Assembly (NCBI GenBank): GCA_016208415.1
Contig: JACQYB010000020.1
Span: 1-64,000, forward strand
DNA length: 64,000 bases
Direction: 5' to 3'
Source of the DNA: Betaproteobacteria bacterium
GTDB taxonomy: Bacteria; Pseudomonadota; Gammaproteobacteria; Burkholderiales; Rhodocyclaceae
In this document: positions 24,414 to 33,777 of the stretch, one piece after another
Layout of the letters: each line of letters opens with the position of its first letter
Numbering within the stretch: position 1 is the stretch's first letter
The notes under the pieces: model-generated
Told to the model about the DNA's origin: nothing
Seen by the model: the letters and a program-made list of their open reading frames with translations, nothing else
The model's database searches: none
Position numbers and translations under genes: made by a program

Positions 24414-26267
24414 ATGCTCCGAACCCTGCTCGCCCTGCTCCTATGGCTGCCCCTGGTGGGCGGCGCCGCCGATGAACTGCTGGAGCCGGAACAGGCCTTC
24501 CGCCTGTCCGCCCGTGCCCTGGACCCCGCCACCGTGGAGGTGCGCTTCGACATCGCCCCGGGCTACTACCTGTACGGCGACAAGTTCCGCTTCGCCGCGC
24601 GGCCGGACGGCGTCCGGCCCGGGCCCGCCGTCATCCCCCCCGGCAAGGTGAAGGACGACGAGTATTTCGGCCGCGTCGAGACCCACCGCGGACAGGTGCT
24701 GATCCGGCTGCCGGTGGAGGCCCCCGCCGGCACCGATGCCTTCGAACTCGACGTGACCTCCCAGGGCTGCGCCGACCTCGGGGTGTGCTACCCGCCCACC
24801 ACCCAGACGGCGAAGATCCGCCTGGCGGGCGGGCCGGCGGGCGGCGGCGCGGCCGCGGGCCTGCTGCCCGGCGCACCGGCCCAGTCCCGGGCGCCCTGGG
24901 CCGACGCGGCATCCGCGGCCGCCTCGGCAGCACCGCCGGGTGCGCCCACGGCCGGCGCCCGCGCCGACGGCGACGAATCCTCGCGTCTGGCCGGACTGCT
25001 GCGCCACGCCGGTTTCTGGGTCGCCATCACCACCTTCTTCGGCCTGGGCGTGCTGCTGGCGCTCACGCCCTGCGTGCTGCCCATGGTGCCCATCCTGTCC
25101 GGCATCGTCGTCGGCCACGGCCAGCATGTGGGCAAGGGCCGGGCGCTGCTGCTGTCCCTCACCTACGTGCTGGCGATGGCGGTGGTGTATGCGGCGGCGG
25201 GCGTGGCGGCGGGGCTCTCCGGCACGATGCTGGCGGCGGCGCTGCAGAATCCCTGGGTGCTGGGCGGCTTCGCGCTGGTGTTCGTGGCGCTGGCGCTGTC
25301 CATGTTCGGCTTCTACGAGCTGCAACTGCCGGCGGCGCTTCAGAGCCGCGCCTCGGCGGAGGCCGGCCGGCACGGCGGGTCGCTCGCCGGCGTGGCGGCC
25401 ATGGGGGCGATCTCGGCGGTGATCGTCGGCCCCTGCGTGGCGGCGCCCCTGGCCGGCGCACTGCTCTACATCGCCCAGACCGGCGATGCGGTGCTGGGCG
25501 GCGCGGCGCTGTTCGCCATGGCCCTGGGCATGGGCGCGCCGCTGATCGCCGTGGGCGTGTCCGCCGGGGCGCTGATGCCCAAGCTGGGCGGCTGGATGGA
25601 GGCGGTGAAGAAGGCCTTCGGCGTGGTGATGCTGGCGGTGGCGCTGTGGCTGGTCTCGCCGGTGATCCCCGCGCTGGCGCAAATGCTGGGCTGGGCGGCG
25701 CTGCTGCTGTTCTGCGGCATCTGCCTGCACGCGCTGGACCCGCTGCCCCCGGGGGCGCGGGGCTGGGCGCGGTTCTGGAAGGGCGTGGGCGTGGCGGCGC
25801 TGATCACCGGCGGCGCCATGCTGCTGGGGGCACTCGCGGGCAGCCGCGACCCGCTGCAGCCCCTGGCGGTGCTGCGCGCCGCGGCGGCGCCCGCGGAGGT
25901 CCAGGCCGCACCGGCCTTTGAGCGCGTGGCCGACGTGGCGCAACTGGACGCACGGCTCAAGTCCGCCGGGCGGCCGGTGATGCTCGATTTCTATGCCGAC
26001 TGGTGCGTGTCGTGCAAGGAAATGGAGCGCTTCACCTTTGCCGATCCGCAGGTGCGGGCGCGCATGAAGGACATGCTGCTGCTGCAGGTGGACGTGACTG
26101 CCAACAGCGCCGACGACAAGGCGTTGCTGGCGCGCTTCGGCCTGTTCGGCCCGCCGGGCATCATCTTCTTCGACCGCGAGGGCAGGGAGATCCAGGGCCT
26201 GCGCGCCATCGGCTACATGCCGGCGGAGCGCTTCGTTCCCCTGCTCGACCGGGCGCTGGGAGCCTGA
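24414..26267 (+). CDS. dsbD: Thiol:disulfide interchange protein DsbD
   Basis: A 617-residue protein that passes electrons from cytoplasmic thioredoxin across the inner membrane to periplasmic DsbC, DsbG and CcmG. All three parts are present: a signal peptide and periplasmic alpha domain with SQGCADLGVCYPP; an eight-segment membrane beta domain with the redox cysteines in LTPCVLPMVP and VGPCVAAPL; and a C-terminal thioredoxin-like gamma domain with DWCVSCKEME. The linker near residue 150 is Ala/Pro rich. It supports cytochrome c maturation, which fits the c-type peroxidase in the window. ATG 24414 begins a good signal peptide. Confidence 0.94.
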   Translation: MLRTLLALLLWLPLVGGAADELLEPEQAFRLSARALDPATVEVRFDIAPGYYLYGDKFRFAARPDGVRPGPAVIPPGKVKDDEYFGRVETHRGQVLIRLPVEAPAGTDAFELDVTSQGCADLGVCYPPTTQTAKIRLAGGPAGGGAAAGLLPGAPAQSRAPWADAASAAASAAPPGAPTAGARADGDESSRLAGLLRHAGFWVAITTFFGLGVLLALTPCVLPMVPILSGIVVGHGQHVGKGRALLLSLTYVLAMAVVYAAAGVAAGLSGTMLAAALQNPWVLGGFALVFVALALSMFGFYELQLPAALQSRASAEAGRHGGSLAGVAAMGAISAVIVGPCVAAPLAGALLYIAQTGDAVLGGAALFAMALGMGAPLIAVGVSAGALMPKLGGWMEAVKKAFGVVMLAVALWLVSPVIPALAQMLGWAALLLFCGICLHALDPLPPGARGWARFWKGVGVAALITGGAMLLGALAGSRDPLQPLAVLRAAAAPAEVQAAPAFERVADVAQLDARLKSAGRPVMLDFYADWCVSCKEMERFTFADPQVRARMKDMLLLQVDVTANSADDKALLARFGLFGPPGIIFFDREGREIQGLRAIGYMPAERFVPLLDRALGA

Positions 26268-26394
26268 CCGGGCCAGGCCGTTTCGGCCCTCCCGCTGTAC
26301 CGCAGCGGCCGGTTTCCACCGATCGCCTCGCAACGCGGGCCACGCGCGCCGCCCATCCGGGCTAAAATCGCGTCCTTTCCCTGCGGATTGCGCC

Positions 26395-27018
26395 ATGTTC
26401 ACCGGCATCGTTGCCGCCACCGGCCACATCAGCCACGTCCACGCCAACCCCGACGGACTGCGCCTGACCATCACCACGCCCATGGATCTGGGCGACGTCC
26501 AGCCCGGCGACAGCATCGCCGTCAATGGCGTGTGCCTGACGGCGGTGGAGCTTTCCGGCGACCGGTTCGTGGTGGATGTGTCCCGCGAAACGCTCAACTG
26601 CACCGCGGGGCTGGACGGCACCCGCGACGTCAATCTGGAGAAGGCGCTGCGGCTGGCCGACCGCCTCGGCGGCCACCTGGTGAGCGGCCACGTGGATGGC
26701 GTCGGCACGGTGCGCTCCATGACGCAGCGCGGCGAGAGCTGGGAACTGGTGATCCGCGCGCCGCGGGATCTGGCCGGCTACCTGGCGCGCAAGGGTTCCG
26801 TCACGGTCAATGGCGTGAGCCTCACCGTGAACCGCGTCGAGGACCGTGCCGAGGGCTGCGACTTTTCCATCAACCTCATCCCCCACACGCTGGAGATGAC
26901 CACGCTCGGGCAGCTCGCCGCGGGCAGCCGCGTCAACCTGGAAATCGACCTCATCGCGCGCTACGTGGAGCGCATGCTGAGCGTCACCGCAGGGCAGGAC
27001 ACATCATGGGCAGCATAA
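26395..27018 (+). CDS. ribE: Riboflavin synthase, alpha chain
   Basis: A 207-residue enzyme converting two 6,7-dimethyl-8-ribityllumazine molecules into riboflavin. It has two tandem lumazine-binding repeats, each with an N-terminal strand ([26 protein letters not shown]) and the motif [10 protein letters not shown] / [10 protein letters not shown]. It begins the ribE-ribBA-ribH-nusB run; the ribBA start lies 13 bases inside its 3' end. No FMN riboswitch is recognisable in the 127 bases upstream. Confidence 0.95.
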   Translation: MFTGIVAATGHISHVHANPDGLRLTITTPMDLGDVQPGDSIAVNGVCLTAVELSGDRFVVDVSRETLNCTAGLDGTRDVNLEKALRLADRLGGHLVSGHVDGVGTVRSMTQRGESWELVIRAPRDLAGYLARKGSVTVNGVSLTVNRVEDRAEGCDFSINLIPHTLEMTTLGQLAAGSRVNLEIDLIARYVERMLSVTAGQDTSWAA

Positions 27019-28121
27019 GTCCTGTCGAGGACATCATCGCCGACATCCGCGCCGGGCGGATGGTCATCCTGGTGGACGAGGAAGACCGTGAGAACGAGGG
27101 CGACATCGTCATCGCCGCCGAACACGTCACGCCCGAAGCCATCAACTTCATGGTCAGGCACTGCCGCGGCCTGGTGTGCCTGACGCTGACCGAGGCGCGC
27201 TGCCGGCAGCTCGGCCTGACCCAGATGGCGCGCGACAACCGCAGCCCCTACAGCACCGCCTTCACCGTCTCCATCGAGGCGGCCGAAGGCGTGACCACAG
27301 GCATCTCGGCGCAGGACCGGGCGCGCACGGTGCAGGCGGCGGTGGCGCGCAAGGCCCGGCCCTCGGACATCGTCCAGCCGGGGCACATCTTCCCCATCAT
27401 GGCGCGCAACGGCGGCGTGCTGGTGCGCGCCGGCCACACCGAGGCAGGCTGCGACCTGGCCGGGCTGGCAGGCCTGGAGCCGGCGGCGGTGATCTGCGAG
27501 ATCCTCAAGGACGACGGCACCATGGCGCGCCTGCCGGATCTGCTGCCCTTCGCCGCCGAGCACGGCCTGAAGATCGGCGCCATCACCGACCTCATCCACT
27601 ACCGTGCGGCCTCGGAGCGCCTGGTGGAGCGCGTGGCGGAGAAGGACGTGAGTTGCGTCCACGGCCGCTTCCGCCTGCACGCCTTCGAAGACAAGAGTTC
27701 CGGCGAGGTGCATCTGGCGCTGGTGCGCGGCGCCATCCGCCCCGACCTTGAGACCCTGGTGCGGGTGCATGAGCCCATCAGCGTGGTGGACTTCCTGGAC
27801 TGCAGCAGCCAGCGCCACAGCTTCGGCATCGACCGGGCGCTGTCGCTCATCGCCGAGCGCGACCACGGCGTGGTGGTGCTGCTGCGCCGCCCCGAGACGG
27901 GCGAGGACGTGCTGCGCGCCCTGGGCCAGACCGCCGCCAGCGAACGGCCCGCCGCCAAGTGGGATCCGCGGCTGTACGGCATCGGCGCGCAGATCCTGCG
28001 CGATCTCAACGTCGGGCGCATGCGCCTGCTGGCCGCCCCGCGCAAGCTGCCGAGCATGACCGGCTTCGGCCTGGAAATCGTCGGCTACATGGGCGCCGAC
28101 GGAACCCCCATCGAGGCATGA
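27006..28121 (+). CDS. ribBA: 3,4-dihydroxy-2-butanone 4-phosphate synthase with degenerate GTP cyclohydrolase II domain
   Basis: A 371-residue RibBA-type protein. The N-terminal half (about 1-200) is a complete RibB domain, with [12 protein letters not shown] and [12 protein letters not shown], making the four-carbon precursor of riboflavin. The C-terminal half follows the RibA fold ([34 protein letters not shown]), but the zinc-binding Cys cluster and the catalytic RCDCG-type segment of GTP cyclohydrolase II are missing. So only the RibB activity is expected; such worn RibA halves are common in betaproteobacteria. A separate ribA should exist elsewhere. Overlaps ribE by 13 bases and is one base from ribH. 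Confidence 0.93.
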   Translation: MGSISPVEDIIADIRAGRMVILVDEEDRENEGDIVIAAEHVTPEAINFMVRHCRGLVCLTLTEARCRQLGLTQMARDNRSPYSTAFTVSIEAAEGVTTGISAQDRARTVQAAVARKARPSDIVQPGHIFPIMARNGGVLVRAGHTEAGCDLAGLAGLEPAAVICEILKDDGTMARLPDLLPFAAEHGLKIGAITDLIHYRAASERLVERVAEKDVSCVHGRFRLHAFEDKSSGEVHLALVRGAIRPDLETLVRVHEPISVVDFLDCSSQRHSFGIDRALSLIAERDHGVVVLLRRPETGEDVLRALGQTAASERPAAKWDPRLYGIGAQILRDLNVGRMRLLAAPRKLPSMTGFGLEIVGYMGADGTPIEA

Positions 28122-28122
28122 C

Positions 28123-28596
28123 ATGGCACGCACCGACAACATCCCCGAACTCGAACCCGAACTCTCTGGTGCCGGCCTGCGGGTGGGCATCGTCATGAGC
28201 CGCTTCAACCAGGACGTGGGCGAGGGCCTGCTGTCGGCCTGCACCGAGGAGCTGCTGCGCCTGGGCGTGGCCCCGGGCGACATGCTCATCGCCACCGTGC
28301 CGGGCGCGCTGGAGATTCCGCCGGTGCTGCAGAAGATGGCGCAGGGCGGACGCTTCGACGCGCTGGTGGCGCTGGGCTGCGTGATCCGCGGCGAGACCTA
28401 CCATTTCGAGATCGTCTCCAATGAGTCGGCCCGCGGCGTCACCGACGTGCAACTGGAATTCGGCGTGCCCATCGCCAACGGCGTGCTCACCACCGAGAAC
28501 GACGACCAGGCGCTGGAGCGCATGCGCCAGAAGGGCATGGAGGCGGCGCAGGCGGCGGTGGAAATGACCCGGCTGCTGGCGCGCATCCCCGCATGA
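28123..28596 (+). CDS. ribH: 6,7-dimethyl-8-ribityllumazine synthase
   Basis: A 157-residue lumazine synthase that condenses the RibB product with the pyrimidine intermediate to give the riboflavin synthase substrate. Typical motifs are visible: [35 protein letters not shown] (catalytic His) and [14 protein letters not shown]. The family forms hollow 60-mers or pentamers. One base after the ribBA stop, and its stop overlaps the nusB ATG (ATGA), so riboflavin and transcription-factor genes are coupled as in many proteobacteria. Confidence 0.96.
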   Translation: MARTDNIPELEPELSGAGLRVGIVMSRFNQDVGEGLLSACTEELLRLGVAPGDMLIATVPGALEIPPVLQKMAQGGRFDALVALGCVIRGETYHFEIVSNESARGVTDVQLEFGVPIANGVLTTENDDQALERMRQKGMEAAQAAVEMTRLLARIPA

Positions 28597-29051
28597 AACC
28601 TTCTGCGCGCAGCCGCGCCCGGGCGTTTGTCCTCCAGGGCCTGTACCAATGGCAGATGGGGGGCGCCGACACCCGCACCATCGAGGCCCATCTCGCCGAC
28701 AACGAGGGCTTCGCCAAGGTGGACGTCGACCTGTTCCGCACGCTGCTGCGGGGCACGCTGGACGACGTCGTGGCCCTGGAAGGCGACATCACCCCCCACC
28801 TGGACCGGGCCTTCGGCGAACTCTCGCCGGTGGAGCGGGGCGTGCTGCTGCTGGCGGCCTGCGAACTCAAGCATCATCCCAAGACGCCCTACCGGGTGGT
28901 GATCAACGAGGCCATCGAACTGGCCAAGACCTACGGCGGCACCGACGGCTACAAGTTCGTCAACGGTGTGCTGGACAAGCTGGCCCCCAAGCTGCGGCCG
29001 CTGGAGACCGGTGCCGACCGCCAGCGTGCGGCGCCCCGCCGCAGCGCCTGA
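28593..29051 (+). CDS. nusB: Transcription antitermination protein NusB
   Basis: A 152-residue all-helical protein ([53 protein letters not shown]). With NusE (S10) it binds the boxA sequence of rRNA leaders and supports antitermination. The ATG overlaps the ribH stop. The conserved [10 protein letters not shown] helix and FVNGVLDKL end place it without doubt. Confidence 0.95.
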   Translation: MKPSARSRARAFVLQGLYQWQMGGADTRTIEAHLADNEGFAKVDVDLFRTLLRGTLDDVVALEGDITPHLDRAFGELSPVERGVLLLAACELKHHPKTPYRVVINEAIELAKTYGGTDGYKFVNGVLDKLAPKLRPLETGADRQRAAPRRSA

Positions 29052-29090
29052 TCCGGCGCCGCCGCGGCGCCGCGCATCCCGTCCCCGCCC

Positions 29091-30053
29091 ATGGCTTCGG
29101 AATTCGACCTGATCCGCCGCCACTTCACCCGGCCGGTGAGCCACACCGTGCTGGGCGTGGGCGACGACGGCGCCATCGTGCGCCCCGGCGCCGGCATGGA
29201 CCTGGTGGTGTCCACCGACATGCTGGTGGCGGGCACCCACTTCCTGGCCGACTCCGACCCCGCGGCGCTGGGCTGGAAGGCCTTAGCGGTCAATCTCTCG
29301 GACCTCGCCGCCATGGGCGCGCAACCGCGCTGGGCGCTGCTGGCGGCGGCGCTGCCGGCGGCCGACGAGGTCTGGATCGGCGCCTTCGCGGGCGGCTTCT
29401 TCGATTGCGCGGCGCGCTTCGGCGTCGACGTGATCGGCGGCGACACCACCCGCGGTCCGCTCAACCTGGCGCCCACGGTGTTCGGCGAAGTGCCGCGGGA
29501 CGAGGCGCTGCGCCGCTGCGGTGCGCACACCGGCGACGACATCTGGGTGTCCGGCCGGCCGGGACTGGCGGCACTGGGCCTGGCCCACCTGCAGGGTCGC
29601 GCCACCCTGGCGCCGCCGGCGCGCGACGCCTGCCTCTCCGCCCTGCACCGCCCCCAGCCGCGGGTGGCGCTGGGACTGGCGCTGCGCGGCGTGGCCAGCG
29701 CCGCCATCGACGTCTCCGACGGGCTGCTGGCGGATCTGGGCCACATCCTGGAGGCTTCGGAATTGGGCGCCGACGTGCACCACGCCGACCTGCCCTGGCC
29801 CGGCGACGAGGCCTTTGGCGCCGATCCCGAACTGGTGGGCGAGTGCCTGCTCGCGGGCGGGGACGACTATGAGCTGCTGTTCACCGCCGCGCCATCGCAG
29901 CGCGAGGCGGTTGCCGCCATCGGCGTGAAGCTGGGCCTGCCCCTGACCCGAATCGGCGCGGTGCGAAGCACCCGCGCGGGGGAGTTACGGCTGCTCGACG
30001 CCAGCGGCCGCGCCCTGCCCTTCGCCCGGCGCGGTTTCGACCATTTCGCCTGA
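29091..30053 (+). CDS. thiL: Thiamine-monophosphate kinase
   Basis: A 320-residue kinase making thiamine pyrophosphate from thiamine monophosphate, the last step of the pathway. Motifs of the PurM/ThiL ATP-grasp-like fold are present: GVGDDGAIV near the N-terminus, STDMLVAGTHF, VIGGDTTRG and AAIDVSDGLLADLGHI. It lies 39 bases after nusB and 37 bases before pgpA, the usual nusB-thiL-pgpA order of proteobacteria. Confidence 0.95.
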   Translation: MASEFDLIRRHFTRPVSHTVLGVGDDGAIVRPGAGMDLVVSTDMLVAGTHFLADSDPAALGWKALAVNLSDLAAMGAQPRWALLAAALPAADEVWIGAFAGGFFDCAARFGVDVIGGDTTRGPLNLAPTVFGEVPRDEALRRCGAHTGDDIWVSGRPGLAALGLAHLQGRATLAPPARDACLSALHRPQPRVALGLALRGVASAAIDVSDGLLADLGHILEASELGADVHHADLPWPGDEAFGADPELVGECLLAGGDDYELLFTAAPSQREAVAAIGVKLGLPLTRIGAVRSTRAGELRLLDASGRALPFARRGFDHFA

Positions 30054-30090
30054 GCGGCGTAGCCCCCCGTTTTCAACCCGAGCCACCGAC

Positions 30091-30573
30091 ATGTCCCGTC
30101 CCGACCTGCGTTTCCTGCTTGCCCACCCGGCCCACCTGATCGCCTGCGGACTGGGCGCGGGGCTGTCTCCGGTGGCGCCGGGCACCGCCGGCACGCTGCT
30201 GGCCTGGCTGCTCTACCCGCTGGTCAAGGCGCCATTCGGCGACGCCGTCTTTCTGCTCCTGCTGCTGGCGGGGTTTGCCGTCGGCGTGGTCGCCTGCCAC
30301 CGCACCGGGCGGGCCTTGGGCGAGGCGGACCACGGCGCCATCGTGTGGGACGAGATCGTGCCGTTCTGGCTGGTGCTGCTGTTCACGCCCCCGACACTGG
30401 CGTGGCAGGCGCTGGCTTTCCTGCTGTTTCGCGGCTTCGACATCGTCAAGCCGCCGCCGGCGGGCTGGATCGACGGCCACATGAAACACGGCTTCGGCGT
30501 CATGGCCGACGACGTGGTGGCGGCCGGCTACACGCTGCTTGCCCTGGCGCTGCTGCAGCGTCTGCTGCCATGA
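30091..30573 (+). CDS. pgpA: Phosphatidylglycerophosphatase A
   Basis: A 160-residue inner-membrane enzyme that dephosphorylates phosphatidylglycerophosphate to phosphatidylglycerol. PgpA motifs are visible: GLSPVAPGTAGTL, the acidic DHGAIVWDEIVPFW, and FDIVKPPPAGWID...HGFGVMADDVVAAGY. Four hydrophobic segments. Two R2 copies separate it from pncC. Confidence 0.94.
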   Translation: MSRPDLRFLLAHPAHLIACGLGAGLSPVAPGTAGTLLAWLLYPLVKAPFGDAVFLLLLLAGFAVGVVACHRTGRALGEADHGAIVWDEIVPFWLVLLFTPPTLAWQALAFLLFRGFDIVKPPPAGWIDGHMKHGFGVMADDVVAAGYTLLALALLQRLLP

Positions 30574-30575
30574 AG

Positions 30576-30731
30576 GCGGCCCCCACGCTTCGCTGCCCCC
30601 CGCGGGGGCTCATGGCGCCTTGGGGCGGCCCGGCGGCGCCATGGCGACGACCTCCACACTCGCCATGAATCCGGCTCGCTGCCCCCCGCGGGGGCTCATG
30701 GCGCCTTGGGGCGGCCCGGCGGCGCCATGAG
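30576..30731. repeat. R2 repeat, two copies in reverse orientation
   Basis: Two copies (about 30577-30651 and 30674-30731) read GCTGCCCCCCGCGGGGGCTC followed by ATGGCGCCTTGGGGCGGCCC and GGCGGCGCCATG, the reverse complement of the copies at 1-187. They fill the pgpA-pncC gap. The second ends in the ATG that starts pncC, so the repeat supplies or abuts the start codon and there is no obvious Shine-Dalgarno. Confidence 0.85.
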
Positions 30732-31224
30732 CGACGTCGACCTTGAACGTCTGGCGGCGGCGGTGGGCGAGGCCTTGCTGGCGCGCGGGCTGATGCTGGC
30801 CACGGCGGAATCCTGTACCGGCGGCTGGGTGGCCCGGGCGCTCACGGCCATCGCCGGCAGTTCGGGCTGGTTCGAACGGGGCTTCGTCACCTATTCCAAC
30901 GCCGCCAAACAGGAAATGCTCGGCGTCGGCGGCGACACGCTGGCAACCCACGGCGCGGTGAGCGAAGCCACGGCGCGGGAGATGGCCGCCGGAGCATTGA
31001 CACACAGCCATGCCGCGGTGGCGCTCGCCATCACCGGGATCGCCGGACCCACCGGCGGCAGCCCGGCCAAGCCCGTGGGCACCGTGTGTTTCGCCTGGAG
31101 CCTGGGCGGTGCCGGAGTCCACGCCGAGACCCGATGCTTCAGCGGCGACCGGGAGGCCATCCGGCGGCAGTCGGTGGCCCATGCCCTGGCGCGGCTGCTG
31201 GCGCTGCTGCAGGACGCGGCATGA
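30727..31224 (+). CDS. pncC: Nicotinamide-nucleotide amidase (CinA C-terminal family)
   Basis: A 165-residue amidohydrolase that recycles nicotinamide mononucleotide by converting it to nicotinic acid mononucleotide. The family motifs TAESCTGGWVARALTAIAGSS, FVTYSNAAKQEMLGV and AITGIAGPTGG are all present. It is the stand-alone form, without the N-terminal MoeA-like domain of full CinA. Its ATG lies at the end of an R2 repeat, so translation may be coupled or weak. A gene of this family upstream of recA is a widespread arrangement. Confidence 0.94.
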   Translation: MSDVDLERLAAAVGEALLARGLMLATAESCTGGWVARALTAIAGSSGWFERGFVTYSNAAKQEMLGVGGDTLATHGAVSEATAREMAAGALTHSHAAVALAITGIAGPTGGSPAKPVGTVCFAWSLGGAGVHAETRCFSGDREAIRRQSVAHALARLLALLQDAA

Positions 31225-31225
31225 G

Positions 31226-31310
31226 GGGGAGCGGGCTTGCCCGCGAATGCGGACGTCTGAATCGCCGCTCCCACATGCCCCCTCGGGGACTGCGCTGCGG
31301 CCCGGCGCGC
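31226..31310. repeat. Truncated REP element 5 plus R2 fragment upstream of recA
   Basis: The left REP arm (GGGAGCGGGCTTGCCCGCGA) starts two bases after the pncC stop; the right arm has lost its middle, leaving CGCTCCCAC at 31266-31274. A decayed R2 piece (GCCCCCTCGGGG, then GCGCTGCGGCCCGGCGCG) follows, as at 15831-15935. It occupies most of the pncC-recA gap. Confidence 0.7.
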
Positions 31311-31355
31311 TCTGGCCTGTGACATAATTCCCGGCTTGTACAAGGGGATCCTCCA

Positions 31356-32375
<1,020 letters not shown>

Positions 32376-32377
32376 GC

Positions 32378-32452
32378 GCGCGTGAAGGGCACGCCTGACC
32401 GTGCGCCCATGAAGGGCGCGCCTTGTTCCGCGCCCGCAGAGGGCGCGCCTTG
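32378..32452. repeat. R3 tandem hairpin array between recA and recX
   Basis: Two to three tandem units of GTGAAGGGCACGCCTGACC / ATGAAGGGCGCGCCTTGTTC / CAGAGGGCGCGCCTTGAC, each with GCGCCC paired to GGGCGC, lie just after the recA stop. They resemble the arrays at 2272 and 11614. The last unit contains the TTG proposed as recX start. The hairpins may lower recX expression relative to recA. Confidence 0.6.
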
Positions 32453-32908
32453 ACGGAAACCGGGCCCGGCCTGCGCCAGCGGGCATTGCGCCTGCTGGCC
32501 CGCCGCGAGCACAGTCGTGCCGAACTCGAACGCAGACTTTCCCCGTTCGCGGACGCTGGCGAGATCGCCGCCCTCACGGCTGAATTGCAGGCTGGCGGCC
32601 TGCTGTCCGACGCGCGCTATGCCGGATCCTGGGTGCGCAGCCACGCGTCGCGCCACGGTTCGGCGCGCCTGCGCCACGACCTGCAGCGCCAGGGCGTCGA
32701 TGCCGAAACCGTGGAACGGGCGCTCCGTGACGAGGCCGGCCACAACGACCTGGAACGCGCCCTTGCCCTGTGGACGCGCCGCTTCGGCACTGCCCCCGCC
32801 GACGCCCGCGAATACGCCCGCCAGGCGCGATTTCTCCAGAACCGCGGCTTCACGGCCGATATAGTGCGCAAGATCCTGCGCGATCCCGGCATCGATTCCA
32901 CCTCGTGA
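32450..32908 (+). CDS. recX: Regulatory protein RecX
   Basis: A 152-residue all-helical protein with three RecX repeats (ARREHSRAELERRLSP; LLSDARYAGSWVRSHAS; ARQARFLQNRGFTADIVRKIL). RecX blocks RecA filament growth and so limits recombination. It lies about 75 bases after recA, the common arrangement. The start is uncertain: TTG at 32450 gives a normal length, TTG at 32423 a nine-residue extension; both lie in the R3 repeat array. Confidence 0.88.
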   Translation: MTETGPGLRQRALRLLARREHSRAELERRLSPFADAGEIAALTAELQAGGLLSDARYAGSWVRSHASRHGSARLRHDLQRQGVDAETVERALRDEAGHNDLERALALWTRRFGTAPADAREYARQARFLQNRGFTADIVRKILRDPGIDSTS

Positions 32909-32997
32909 TCCCACGTTGCAGACAACCGGAGACGGGGCAGGGAGCCGCGGACAGGACGCGTAGTGCGGCAAGGCCCGAAAACGAAGAACCCGTTTGA

Positions 32998-33741
32998 ATG
33001 CGACTTGGAATGAGCACATCCTGCATCCTCAAGGTTTCCGCCCTGCGCAAGCGGTTCAAGTCGCGTACCGTGGTGAAGGACGTGTCCTTCCAGGTCGGCA
33101 GCGGCGAGGTCGTCGGGCTGCTCGGCCCCAACGGCGCGGGCAAGACCACCTGTTTCTACATGATCGTCGGGCTGATCGGCGTGGACGGGGGGGATATCCT
33201 TCTGGACGATCAGGCGCTCACCCATTTGCCGATTCACCGCCGGGCACGCCTGGGGCTATCCTATCTGCCACAGGAGATGTCGGTCTTCCGCAAGCTCAAC
33301 GTGGCCGAGAACATCCGCGCCATCCTGGAACTGCAGGAGCTGGACCGGGAGACGGAGAGTACGCGCCTGGAGGCGCTGCTGGAGGATCTGGGAATCGCCC
33401 ACCTGCGCAACAACACGGCGATTTCCCTGTCGGGAGGCGAGCGGCGCCGCGTCGAGATCGCCCGGGCGCTGGCCACGAGCCCGCGCTTCATCCTCCTGGA
33501 TGAGCCCTTCGCCGGCGTCGACCCCATTGCCGTGCTGGACATCCAGAAAATCATCGGCTTCCTGAAGGAACGCAACATCGGCGTGCTCATCACCGACCAC
33601 AACGTGCGCGAGACACTGGGAATCTGCGACCGCGCCGACATCATCAATGAAGGCGCCGTGCTGGCCGCGGGTCGGCCGGACGAGATTGTTTATAATGAAA
33701 GCGTGCGCAAGGTCTATCTGGGCGAGCACTTCCGCCTGTAA
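32998..33741 (+). CDS. lptB: LPS export ABC transporter ATP-binding protein LptB
   Basis: A 247-residue ABC ATPase that powers lipopolysaccharide extraction from the inner membrane with LptFG. Motifs: Walker [11 protein letters not shown]-loop [12 protein letters not shown], signature LSGGERRR, Walker [13 protein letters not shown], and the LptB C-terminal [16 protein letters not shown]. It precedes rpoN as usual in proteobacteria, but lptA and lptC, which normally precede lptB, are not here: recX lies directly upstream. ATG 33010 is an alternative start. Confidence 0.95.
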   Translation: MRLGMSTSCILKVSALRKRFKSRTVVKDVSFQVGSGEVVGLLGPNGAGKTTCFYMIVGLIGVDGGDILLDDQALTHLPIHRRARLGLSYLPQEMSVFRKLNVAENIRAILELQELDRETESTRLEALLEDLGIAHLRNNTAISLSGGERRRVEIARALATSPRFILLDEPFAGVDPIAVLDIQKIIGFLKERNIGVLITDHNVRETLGICDRADIINEGAVLAAGRPDEIVYNESVRKVYLGEHFRL

Positions 33742-33777
33742 GGACGCACCTGGCCTCACACGGCGCAACGCCGCTCC

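Noticed and set aside
26268-26394. FMN riboswitch before ribE
   Set aside because: The 127-base upstream region has no recognisable RFN element consensus.
31276-31355. LexA (SOS) box upstream of recA
   Set aside because: Only CTGT at 31317-31320 and a TTGTACAA palindrome are seen; no CTGT-N8-ACAG. Regulation may differ or lie in the repeat region.
33691-33696. TATAAT as an rpoN promoter
   Set aside because: It lies in the conserved coding sequence for EIVYNE of LptB and has no partner -35.
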